Source: Streptomyces alboniger (lineage in GTDB: Bacteria; Actinomycetota; Actinomycetes; Streptomycetales; Streptomycetaceae). From it: DNA of 64,000 nucleotides. A program made the position numbers and the translations under genes. Under the pieces are notes generated by a model, which had not been told where the DNA came from, did no database searches, and saw nothing but the letters and a program-made list of their open reading frames with translations. This document shows positions 25,271 to 36,000 of this stretch, in pieces (positions within the stretch are counted from its first letter, which is position 1; the number at the start of each line of letters is the position of its first letter). Where the stretch lies: contig NZ_CP023695.1 of assembly GCF_008704395.1 (NCBI RefSeq), positions 7,254,001 to 7,318,000 on the forward strand, read 5' to 3'.

Positions 25271-25306
25271 GGCATCCGCGACGTGCGCATCGGCGTCGCG
25301 GATGCC
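25271..25306. terminator. Perfect 13-bp stem after the exporter gene
   Basis: GGCATCCGCGACG (25271-25283) pairs perfectly with CGTCGCGGATGCC (25294-25306) around a 10-base loop, 36 bp after the exporter stop. No U-tract follows. The rest of the gap before the kinase gene shows nothing further that I can support. Confidence 0.8.
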
Positions 25307-25412
25307 GCGTTCTCCCGCCGGGTCCCGGATTTCGCCGGGGCGACTCGGGGGTGGCGCCGCGGGGGGTAGCCTGGCAAACGTCTGTGTGCCCGGGTACGGG
25401 ATGTGAGGTGCG

Positions 25413-26726
25413 ATGCCGATGCGTCTGCCCAACTCGGCCCACGCGGCCCGGTTCCGTGCCTGGGCGGCCGCCCGACTCCTGCCCAAACGGGTGCGCATGC
25501 GGCTCACCCTGCTGTACGGATCACTGTTCGTCGTATCCGGCGCCGTCCTGCTGACGATCACCTACCTGCTGGTCAGCCGCTTCAACGGGGTGTTCTTCTT
25601 CAGCCGCGAACAGTCCGGCCCGCCCACGGACGACGGCGCCCACATGTATACGGACGGGGGCGCTTCGGCCGCCCTGAAGGGCATCGCGGAGGCTCGGCGC
25701 CAGCAGGCGATGCGCCAGCACGAGATGGAGATGAACCGTCTGCTGATCGAGTCCGGCGTCGCGCTGGCCATCATGTCGGTGATCGCGATCGGCCTCGGCT
25801 GGTTCGTCGCGGGGCGGGTGCTGCGGCCCCTGCGCACGATGACCTCCACCATCCAGCGCATCTCCGCGCACAACGTGCACGAACGCCTCGCCGCCGAGGG
25901 ACCCGCCGATGAACTCAAGGACCTCGCGGACACGGTCGACGGGCTGCTCGGTCGGCTGGAGGGCGCCCTTGACTCCCACAAACGGTTCGTCGCCAACGCC
26001 GCACACGAACTGCGTACGCCACTGACCGTCGAACACGCGCTCCTTGAGGAGTCGTTGATCGACCGCGATGCCACTGTGGAGTCCTTCCGGTCGAACTTCG
26101 AACGGTTGTTGGTGCTCAGCGAACAGCAGGCCCGGCTTCTGGAGTCGCTGCTGACCTTGTCGAGCAGTGAACGCGGCCTTGACCGCCGGGAGCCGTTGGA
26201 GCTGGCGGAGCTGGCGGGGAAGGCGGTGCTCGGCTGCCGCGAGCGGGCGGAGCGGCGGGGGCTGCGGGTGGACTCGGCGACCGGTGCCGCGGGTACCTGG
26301 GGCGACAGCGCGCTGGTCGAGCGCCTGATGGCCAACCTCCTGGACAACGCCATCGGCTACAACGTGCCCGATGGGTGGGTGAAGCTGGTGACCCGCGTCG
26401 AGGGCGAGCGCGCCGTCGTGCGGGTGGCCAATTCCGGCCACCGGGTTCCGCCGGACCGGGTGGGGCGGTTGTTCGAACCGTTCCAGCGGCTCGACCGCAC
26501 CGCGGGCGACGGCCACCACGGCCTCGGCCTGTCGATCGTGCGCTCCATCGCCACGGCCCACGGCGCCACTCTGAACGCGCACGCGAGGCCGCGGGGCGGT
26601 CTGGTGGTCGAGGTCGCCTTCCCGCTCCGGACGGCGCGGTGCCCGCAGGACCGGCAGCAGAACGGCGGCCAACACCGGGCCCAGGCCGCCTCCGTGACGA
26701 TCGCGGGCGATTCCGCCTCCGGGTGA
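25413..26726 (+). CDS. Membrane sensor histidine kinase without adjacent response regulator
   Basis: This 437-residue protein has two membrane helices (about 30-55 and 112-133) flanking a short extracytoplasmic loop rich in Gln, Arg and Met. A HAMP linker follows, then a HisKA domain with the phosphorylated His198 in NAAHELRTPL. The ATPase domain has NLLDNAIGYN, the LFEPFQR loop and GHHGLGLSIV. The C-terminal 45 residues are unstructured. GAGGTG precedes the ATG. No response regulator lies in the window. In glycopeptide clusters a VanS-type kinase in this neighbourhood handles resistance, but this one lacks a paired VanR here. It may sense the product or envelope stress. Confidence 0.85.
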   Translation: MPMRLPNSAHAARFRAWAAARLLPKRVRMRLTLLYGSLFVVSGAVLLTITYLLVSRFNGVFFFSREQSGPPTDDGAHMYTDGGASAALKGIAEARRQQAMRQHEMEMNRLLIESGVALAIMSVIAIGLGWFVAGRVLRPLRTMTSTIQRISAHNVHERLAAEGPADELKDLADTVDGLLGRLEGALDSHKRFVANAAHELRTPLTVEHALLEESLIDRDATVESFRSNFERLLVLSEQQARLLESLLTLSSSERGLDRREPLELAELAGKAVLGCRERAERRGLRVDSATGAAGTWGDSALVERLMANLLDNAIGYNVPDGWVKLVTRVEGERAVVRVANSGHRVPPDRVGRLFEPFQRLDRTAGDGHHGLGLSIVRSIATAHGATLNAHARPRGGLVVEVAFPLRTARCPQDRQQNGGQHRAQAASVTIAGDSASG

Positions 26727-26820
26727 TTCCGTCCCCGGTGGACCACTGTGGACGGTCGCATCAATTCCCCTCTCGGCCATAGCATCGAATTCACCGCGCT
26801 TGTTCAGGCGCCTGCCCTGT

Positions 26821-26849
26821 GTCCAAGTGCGCATCGTGCGCGGTTGGAC
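26821..26849. promoter_or_regulatory. StrR/Bbr-type regulator box before the first NRPS gene
   Basis: GTCCAA-N17-TTGGAC, again a perfect match to GTCCAR-N17-TTGGAC and sharing the longer arms GTCCAAGTGCGC and GCGGTTGGAC with the box in pdh. It lies 45 bp before the NRPS start codon in the 168-bp gap after the kinase gene. This makes the NRPS operon a likely direct target of an off-window StrR-family activator. Confidence 0.78.
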
Positions 26850-26894
26850 GGCTCGGGAGTGAAATAGCCGACGCGGTTCGCGCGGCGAGGGGGA

Positions 26895-29800
26895 ATGATG
26901 AACGGCACAGCTGGTCGCACTCTGCCCTTGTTCGATTCCCAGGAAGGAATCTGGCTGGCGCAGCGCGTGGAAGGCTCACGTCGCATGTACGGCGTCGGCC
27001 AGTACGTGCGGATAGCGGGGCCGGTCGACGCGCAGGTGTTTGACCGGGCCTTGCGGCACGTCGTCGGTGAAACCGAAATCCTCCAGGTGCGATTCGTGGA
27101 GGACGGCGACAAGGTGTCGCAGGTTCTCGCCCCCGAGCATCTCCGCTTTCCCCTTCTCGAATCCGTCGATCTCAGCGCGGAGGACGATCCTGAAACCGCC
27201 GCCGATGAATGGATGCGAGCGGAACTGAACCAGGAGACGGACCCCGACTACGCTCGCCCCTTCTCCTACGCCCTCTTCCGCCTGGCCCCCGACCGGTACA
27301 TCTGGTTCCAGCGCTACGACCACCTGCTGATGGACGTCTTCGGGTGTTCCCTGGTGGCGCGCCGCCTCGCTGACGTCTATACGGCGATGCTGAGCGGACG
27401 GTCTCCGCGACCGGCCGGACATGCCTCGCTCGGCGATCTGCTGGAACAGGAGGCCGCGTACCGCGCGTCGGAGCGGTACGCGGAGGACCGGCAGTACTGG
27501 CTCGACCGTTTCGCCGACCGGCCGGACCTCGTCAACGTTCCCGGACACGGCTCGGCCGCACGGTCCGAGGGCGAGCGCGAGGCCCTGCGGGAGACAGGGC
27601 ACCTGGCGCCCTCCGCCGTGGCGGCTCTGTGCGCGGCGGCCGACCGCGCCGAGGTGAGCTGGCCCAGGCTCGTCGTCGCGGCGTTCGCCGCCTTCACGGG
27701 CCGTATGACGGGGTCGGACGAAGCCGTCCTGAGCCTTCCGGTGTCCGGCCGCGGCCTCCCGGCCCCCGACCGTGCGAGCGACGACGCGCGACGAACCCCG
27801 TGCACGATGGCGAACCTGCTCCCCCTCCGGCTGCCCGTGGCCCCGGGCGCGACCCTCCTGGACCTGGCGCGAGACGCGGGGCGCGAGATCGGCGGCCTCC
27901 TCACCCACCAGGGTTTCCGAGGAGAACGGCTGCGCCGCGAACTCAACTGGCCGGCGGGGGACCGGTGGCACTTCGGGCCCTCCGTCAACGTCATGCCGAC
28001 GGCCGGCGAGAGCCTGTGGTTCGGCGCGCACCAGGGCGTCGTCCGCGATCTGTCGAACAGGCGCGTCGAGGACTTCGGCGTGCTGGTGAGCGGCTGGTCC
28101 GAGGGCGAGGGCATGCGGGTCACCTTCGAGGCCAACCCCGCCCTGTACGACCGCGACTGGCTCCGGGCGGCACACCGGTCGTTCCTGACGTTCCTGGAGA
28201 GCGCGGTCGGGGATCCGTCGCTGCCGGTAGGCCGCGTCGAGGCGATGGACGGTGCCGGGCGTGACGCGGTGGTGCGGGCGTGGAACGCGACCGGGCGTCC
28301 GGTCGCCGCGGACTCGGTGCCCGCTCTGCTGGCCCGTCAGCTCGGCTGGTCGATGGACGCGGTGGCGATCGTCGACGGCGATCACACGTTGACCCACGGC
28401 GAGTTGGATGCCGCCGCGGGCCGACTCGCCTCGTATCTGGCGGGTGTCGGGGTGCGGCGCGGGGACCGGGTCGCGGTGGTGATGGAGCGATCCGCGGAGC
28501 TGATCGTCGCGCTGCTCGCGGTGTGGCGGGCGGGCGCGGCGTTCGTGCCGGTGGACGTGGAGTATCCGGCGGAGCGGGTGGCGTTCCTGCTGGCCGACTC
28601 GGAACCGGCGGCGGTGGTGTGCACGGAGGCGTTCCGGGGGGCGATACCCGTGGGCGCCGGGGTGGAGCCGGTGGTCCTCGACGAGCCCCGGGTGCGGGCT
28701 GCCGTCGCCGCGTGCCGGATCGACGGCCCCGCCGTCCCGGTGGGTGGACAGGACCTGGCGTACGTGATGTACACCTCGGGATCGACGGGGGTGCCGAAAG
28801 GCGTGGCGGTGCCGCACGCGGGTGTGGCGGCGCTGGTGGCCCCCGACGCGGGCTGGCCGGTGGGCGCGGACGACGCGGTGCTGATGCACGCGCCCCACGC
28901 CTTCGACGTGTCGCTCTTCGAGGTGTGGGTGCCGCTGGTCGCGGGCGGCCGGGTCGTGATCGCCGGGCCGGGTGTGGTGGACGCGGGGCGGATCCGGGCG
29001 GCGGTCGCGGAGGGTGTGTCGGCGCTGCACGTCACGGCGGGGATGTTCCGGGTGCTCGCCGAGGAGTCACCGGAGTGTTTCGCGGGCCTCGACGAGGTGC
29101 TGACGGGTGGCGACGTGGTGCCGGCCGGGGCGGTGGCGCGGGTGCGGGAGGCGTGCCCGGAGGTGGTGGTACGGCACCTGTACGGCCCGACCGAGATCAC
29201 GTTGTGCGCGACGTGGCACGAGCTGCCCGCTGGCGCGGCGGGCGGTCAGGTGCTGCCGATCGGCCGCCCGCTCGGCAACCGTCAGGTGTATGTCCTCGAC
29301 GCGGCGCTCCGGCCCGTCCCCGCCGGTGTGGTGGGCGAGCTGTATGTGGCGGGGGAGGGCCTGGCGCGGGGGTATCAGCGGCGCCCGGGGCTGACGGCGG
29401 AGCGGTTCGTGGCGTGCCCCTTCGGCGACGGCGGGCGGATGTACCGCACCGGCGACCTGGTGCGGTGGACGCCCGAGGGCGAGTTGACGTTCACGGGGCG
29501 CGCGGACGAGCAGGTGAAGGTCCGGGGTTTCCGTGTGGAGCCCGGCGAGGTCGAGCTGGTCCTCGCCGGGCACGCGTCGGTGGCCCAGGCGGTCGTGGTG
29601 GCCCGGCAGGACAGCGGCCCCGGCGGCGACAAGCGGCTGATCGGCTACGTCGTACCCGACGGCGGACATGACGCGGACCCCCGGCTGCTGCGGGAGCACG
29701 TGGCCAGGGCGCTCCCCGAGTACATGGTCCCGGCCGCCGTGCTGCTCCTCGACGAGCTGCCCCTCACCGTGAACGGCAAGCTCGACCGGGCCGCCCTGCC

Positions 29801-30075
29801 GTCTCCCGGCTTCCTGGGCGCGGGCGGCGGCCGTGGCCCCGCGACCCCCGTGGAGGACGTGCTGTGCGGGCTGTTCGGCGAGGTCCTCGGCCTGGGGCGG
29901 GTCGACGCCGACGTGTCGTTCTTCGAGCTGGGCGGGGACTCGCTGCTGGGAATGCGGCTGGTGGCACGGCTGCGTGCGGTCCTCGACGTGGAGCTGGGCA
30001 TCGGCGCACTGTTCGGCGCGCCGAGCGTGGCAGAGCTTGCCCGGCTGGTGGATGAGGAAGGGAATGGGCTCGCGG
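26895..30075 (+). other. Module 1 (C1-A1-T1), predicted Hpg
   Basis: C1 has a degenerate active-site motif (DHLLMDV). The A1 code read by eye against PheA positions is D-V-F-H-L-G-L-L-C-K, one residue from the Hpg code DIFHLGLLCK. T1 has LGGDSLL, the form usual before a C domain. No epimerase, so the residue stays L, in line with the L-donor type of C2. Confidence 0.75.
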
Positions 30076-33000
30076 GGGAGGGGCGGGTCGCGTTGTGTCG
30101 GCGGTCGCGGCCGGATGTGGTGCCGTTGTCGTTCGCGCAGCAGCGGATGTGGTTCCTGAACCGTATGGCGGACTCGGTGCCGGGCGCGTCCGCCGCCTAC
30201 AACTTGCCGCTGACCCTGCGCATTTCAGGCGCACTGGATGTGGCTGCCCTGGAAGCGGCACTCGGTGACGTGGCGGACCGGCACGAGAGCCTGCGCACCG
30301 TCTACCCCGACACCGCCGCCATCCCCTACCAGCGGGTGCTCACGAGCGCGCGCCCCTCCTTGACCATCACGCCGATCGGTGAGGAGCGGCTGACGGAGGT
30401 GCTCGCCCAGCAGCTGAGTGAGGGCTTCGATCTGCGGGTGGATGTGCCGTGGCGGGTGTGGTTGTTGGTGGTGGGTCCGGGTGAGTTCGTGTTGTCGGTG
30501 GTGGCACATCACGTGGCTGTCGATGGCTGGTCGATGGGGGTGTTGGCGCGGGATTTGGAGGTGGCGTATGCGGCTCGGTGTGAGGGGGGTGTGCCTGGGT
30601 GGGGGCCGTTGCCGGTGCAGTACGTGGATTACGCGTTGTGGCAGCGGGAGGTTCTGGGTGGGCTGGATGATCCGGCGAGTGTGATCAGTGGTCAGTTGGC
30701 TTTTTGGCGGGATGTGTTGGAGGGCGTGCCGCAGGAGTTGGTGTTGCCGGTGGATCGTGTGCGGCCTGTGGTGCCGTCGTTTGAGGGGCGTTTGGTGCCG
30801 GTGGCGGCGGGTGCAAGGACGCATGCGCGGTTGGTGGAGGTGGCGGGGCGGGGCCGGGCGACGATGTTCATGGTGGTGCATGCGGCGGTGGGTGTGCTGC
30901 TGGCGCGGTTGGGGGCGGGGGAGGACGTTCCGTTGGGGACGCCGGTGGCGGGGCGTGGTGATGCGGCGTTGGAGGAGCTGGCGGGGTTCTTCGTGAACAC
31001 GCTGGTGCTGCGTACGGATCTGAGCGGTGATCCGACCTTCGCCGAGCTGGTGGAGCGGGTGCGGGCCACCGACCTGGCGGCCTATGCCCACCAGGACGTC
31101 CCCTTCGAACGCCTCGTGGAAGAACTGAACCCCTCTCGTTCCGTCTCCCGCAATCCACTGTTCCAGGTGATGCTGGCCCTGCCGAACCTCCCAGACCCCG
31201 AGTGGAAGCTGCGGGGCACCCGGGTGTGTCCGCTGCCGATGGTCGCGCCGGCCGCGCGGTTCGACCTCGCGGTGACGCTCGCCGAGCGGCGCGACGAGCG
31301 GGGCGCACCGGCCGGCCTGGACGGTGACGTACTGCTGGCCGCTGACCTGTTCGACGAGGACACGGCCTGGAAGCTGGCCGACCGCCTGGTGCGCGTCCTG
31401 GAGCAGGTGGCCGCCGACCCGGACATCCGGCTCAGTGAGGTGGACGTCCTCACGGCGGACGAGCGAGCACAGGTGGTGGAGCGCTGGAACGATACGGCGG
31501 TCGCGGCCCCGGACGCACTGGTGCCGGAACGGTTCCAGCTGCGGGCGGGCCTCTCGCCGGACGTGATGGCGGTGCGGTGTGGCCAGGACGTGGTGTCGTA
31601 CCGGGAGTTGGAGGCGCGGGCGAACCAACTGGCCCGCTACTTGACGGGGCGAGGCGTGGGCCGTGAGGCCAGGGTGGGTCTGTGTCTGCCGCGCGGTGTC
31701 GACATGGTCGTCGCCGAGCTGGCGGTGTGGAAGGCGGGCGGCGCGTTCGTGCCGCTGGACCCGGAGTATCCGGCGGACCGGCTCGCGTTCATGGTGGCCG
31801 ACAGCGGTGCACGGGTGGTCCTGGGCACGGCCGCCACCCTGGCCGACGTACCGGTGGCGGCGAAGGTCGTACTCCTCGACGAGGCGCGGACCGTGGCGGA
31901 GCTGGCGGCGGAACCCGCCGCCCCCCTGGCCACGACCGTCCTGCCCGGCCAACTCGCCTACGTCATCTACACATCAGGCTCGACGGGCCGCCCCAAGGGA
32001 GTGGCCGTGGCGCACGACGGAGTGGCGAACCTCGCGGCGGCCATGCGGCCGGTGCTCGGCGTGTCCGAGGGCGTGGCCGTGCTCCAGTTCGCGTCGTTCA
32101 GCTTCGACGCGGCGGTGCTGGACGTGGCGGTGACGCTGGCCGCGGGCGGCACGCTCGCCATCGCGTCGAGCCGGGAACGTGCCGAGCCCGCGGCCCTGGC
32201 CCGGATGATCGACGCCGCCGGGGTGAGTACGGCAAGTGTGGTGCCGTCCCTGTTGAGCGTGCTGGATCCGGCGGACGTGCCCGGCGTACGGAACTGGGTT
32301 CTCGGCGCGGAGCTGCTGACCGCGGGCCTGGCGAGCCGGTGGACACCACAGGCGCGGGTCTGGAACACGTACGGACCCACCGAGGCGACCGTGATGGCCA
32401 CGGTCGGGCCGGTGGACGCCGGAATCGGGGCGGGCGACGAGCCGCCGCCGATCGGACGACCGCTGGCCAACATGCGGACGTACGTACTCGACGCCTCCCT
32501 GCACCCCGTGCCGCCGGGCGTGGTGGGTGAGGTGTACATCGCGGGGCCCGGCGTGGCGCGCGGCTATGTGGGGCGGCCCGGGCTGACGGCGGAGCGGTTC
32601 GTGGCCTGCCCCTTCGCCGCGGCGGACGGGATCGGCGCGGACGGGCCCGGTGCGGGTGGGCGCATGTACCGGACCGGGGACCTGGCCCGCTGGACGGCCG
32701 ACGGGCAGCTGCTGTTCGCCGGACGCGCGGACGACCAGGTGAAGGTCCGTGGTTTCCGGGTGGAGCTGGGCGAGGTCGAGGCGGCGCTGGCCGCGCAGCC
32801 CGGGGTCCGGCAGGCCGTGGCCGTGGTGCGCGAGGACCGGCCGGGCGATCGCCGCCTGGTCGCCTATCTCGTACCGGAGGAGCGGCACGACATCGACCCC
32901 CGCCAGATCCGGGACCAAGTGGCCTCGCGACTGCCGGAGTTCATGGTCCCGGCTGCCCTGCTCGTCGTCGACGTGCTGCCGCTCACGGTGAACGGAAAGC

Positions 33001-36000
33001 TGGACCGGGCCGCGTTGCCGGCACCGGACTTCACTCCCCGGGCCTCGGGCCGGGAACCGCGTACGCAGACCGAGGAGATCCTGTGCGGCCTGTTCGGAGA
33101 GGTGCTCGGCCTCGAATGGGTCGGGGCGGAGGACGGGTTCTTCGAGCTGGGCGGGGATTCGCTGCTGGCGATGCGGCTGATCTCCCGGGTGCGGGCGGTG
33201 CTGGAGATCGAGGTGGGGATCGGCGAACTGTTCGGGGCGCCGACCGTGGCGGGTCTGGCCCGCCTCGTGGACGCGGGCGGGAGTGCGCCCGCGGGGGAGG
33301 GGCGGGTCGCGTTGTGTCGGCGGTCGCGGCCGGATGTGGTGCCGTTGTCGTTCGCGCAGCAGCGGATGTGGTTCCTGAACCGCATGGAGGAGTCCGTCCC
33401 GGGCGCGTCCGCCGCGTACAACTTGCCGCTGACCCTGCGCATTTCAGGCGCACTGGATGTGGCTGCCCTGGAGGCGGCGCTCGGTGACGTGGCGGACCGG
33501 CACGAGAGCCTGCGCACCGTCTTCCCCGACCTCGACGGTGTCCCGCACCAGCGGATTCTGCGGGGGAGGGAGGGGCATCCGCCTTTCACCATCGTGCAGT
33601 CCGACGAGCATCTGGTGGCCGAGGCCCTCGCGGAGGAGTTGGGCGGCGGCTTCGATCTGCGGGTGGATGTGCCGTGGCGGGTGTGGTTGTTGGTGGTGGG
33701 TCCGGGTGAGTTCGTGTTGTCGGTGGTGGCACATCATGTGGCCGTTGACGGCTGGTCGATGGGGGTGTTGGCGCGGGATTTGGAGGTGGCGTATGCGGCT
33801 CGGTGTGAGGGGGGTGTGCCTGGGTGGGGGCCGTTGCCGGTGCAGTACGTGGATTACGCGTTGTGGCAGCGGGAGGTTCTGGGTGGGCTGGATGATCCGG
33901 CGAGTGTGATCAGTGGTCAGTTGGCTTTTTGGCGGGATGTGTTGGAGGGCGTGCCGCAGGAGTTGGTGTTGCCGGTGGATCGTGTGCGGCCTGTGGTGCC
34001 GTCGTTTGAGGGGCGTTTGGTGCCGGTGGCGGCGGGTGCAAGGACGCATGCGCGGTTGGTGGAGGTGGCGGGGCGGGGCCGGGCGACGATGTTCATGGTG
34101 GTGCATGCGGCGGTGGGTGTGCTGCTGGCGCGGTTGGGGGCGGGGGAGGACGTTCCGTTGGGGACGCCGGTGGCGGGGCGTGGTGATGCGGCGTTGGAGG
34201 AGCTGGCGGGGTTCTTCGTGAACACGCTGGTGCTGCGTACGGATCTGAGCGGTGATCCGACCTTCGCCGAGCTGCTGGAGCGGGTGCGGGCCACCGACCT
34301 GGCGGCCTATGCCCACCAGGACGTCCCCTTCGAACGCCTCGTCGAGGAACTCAACCCGTCCAGGTCCCTCTCCCGCACCCCCCTGTTCCAAGTGATGCTG
34401 GCGCTCCAGAACGTGCCCGAGGCCACCTGGGACCTGCCCGGCGCGCGAGTGAGCCCGGCACCGCCGCCGCCCCGCCTCGCGGCCCGGTTCGACCTGGCGG
34501 TGTCCATGGTCGAACGGCGCGACACGTCCGGCGCCCCGGCCGGCCTCGACGGCGAAATCCTCTACGCCACCGACTTGTTCGACGAGGACACGGCCCGGAA
34601 GCTGGCCGACCGCCTGGTGCGCGTCCTGGAGCAGGTGGCCGCTGATCCGGATATCCGGCTCAGTGAGGTGGACGTCCTCACGGCGGACGAGCGAGCACAG
34701 GTGGTGGAGCGCTGGAACGACACGGCCGTCCCGGTGCCCCCCGCGACGGTCGTCGACCTCTTCGAGGAACGGGCGGCACGGTCCCCGCACGCGGTGGCGG
34801 TCGAATCCGGCGAGCACGGAGAGAACGCCCTGACCTACCGGGAGTTGGCGGCCGAAGCGGCGCGGCTCGCGCGGTACCTGACCGGCGCGGGCGTCGGGCC
34901 GGAGTGCCGGGTGGCGGTCGTGGCCGAGCGGTCGGTGGAGCTGGTGGTGGCGCTCGTCGCGGTCGCGATGGCCGGCGGGGTGTTCGTACCCGTGGACCCG
35001 GAGTACCCGGCGGACCGGGTAACGCACCTGCTGGAGGACTCCGATCCGGCGGTGGTGCTGTGCACGAAGGCGACACGGGGTGCGATCCCGGCGGAAGCTG
35101 CAATCCCCGCGGAATCCGCGGTCCCGACGGAAACTGCGGTCCCGGCGGAGACCGCGCGCCACTCGAACACGGCGGAGCGCACAGGCTCCGCGCCCCGGAT
35201 CGTGGTCCTGGACGACCCGACGGTCGTCCAGGATGTGGCGTCGTACCCGGCCACCCCGTTGCGGCCCACCGAGCGCCAGGCGTCCCTGGCCGGGGACAAT
35301 GCCGCGTACGTGATCTACACCTCGGGCTCGACGGGCACGCCGAAGGGTGTCGCCGTCTCCCACCACGGCCTGCGTAACGTCGTCGAGGACAACCTTCGGC
35401 GGTACGCGCTCGACGAGGACAGCCGCGTCCTGCAACTCGTCTCACCCAGCTTCGACGTCTCCATGGCCGACATCTGGCCGACGCTGTGCGCCGGCGCGCG
35501 GCTCGTCCTCGCGCCCTCGAAGCTGGACGCGTCCGGCGACGAACTGACCCGCCTGATGCGGGCGCGGCGCGTCACCCACCTGGCGACGACCCCCACGTAC
35601 CTGCTGCACATGGAGGCGGAGGACGTACCGGAGCTGCGGCTGCTGATCATCGGCGGTGAGCCGATGCCGCCCGAGGCACGCCGCCGCTGGCAGCGGGGCC
35701 GCGCCATGTACAACCAGTACGGCGTCACCGAGGCGACGATCATCTCCACGGTGAGCGCGGTCCAGCGCGAGCGCGACGGCACGGCGCCGATCGGCGGCCC
35801 CATCGCCAACACCCGGGTGTACGCGCTGGACACGTCCCTGCGGCCGGTGCCCGTGGGCGTGCCGGGCGAGCTGTACGTCGCCGGCGCCGGCCTCGCACGC
35901 GGCTACCTGGGCCGGTCCGGCCTCTCGGCGGAACGGTTCGTCGCTAGCCCGTTCGGGGCGGGGGAGCGGATGTACCGCACCGGCGACGTGGTGCGGTGGA

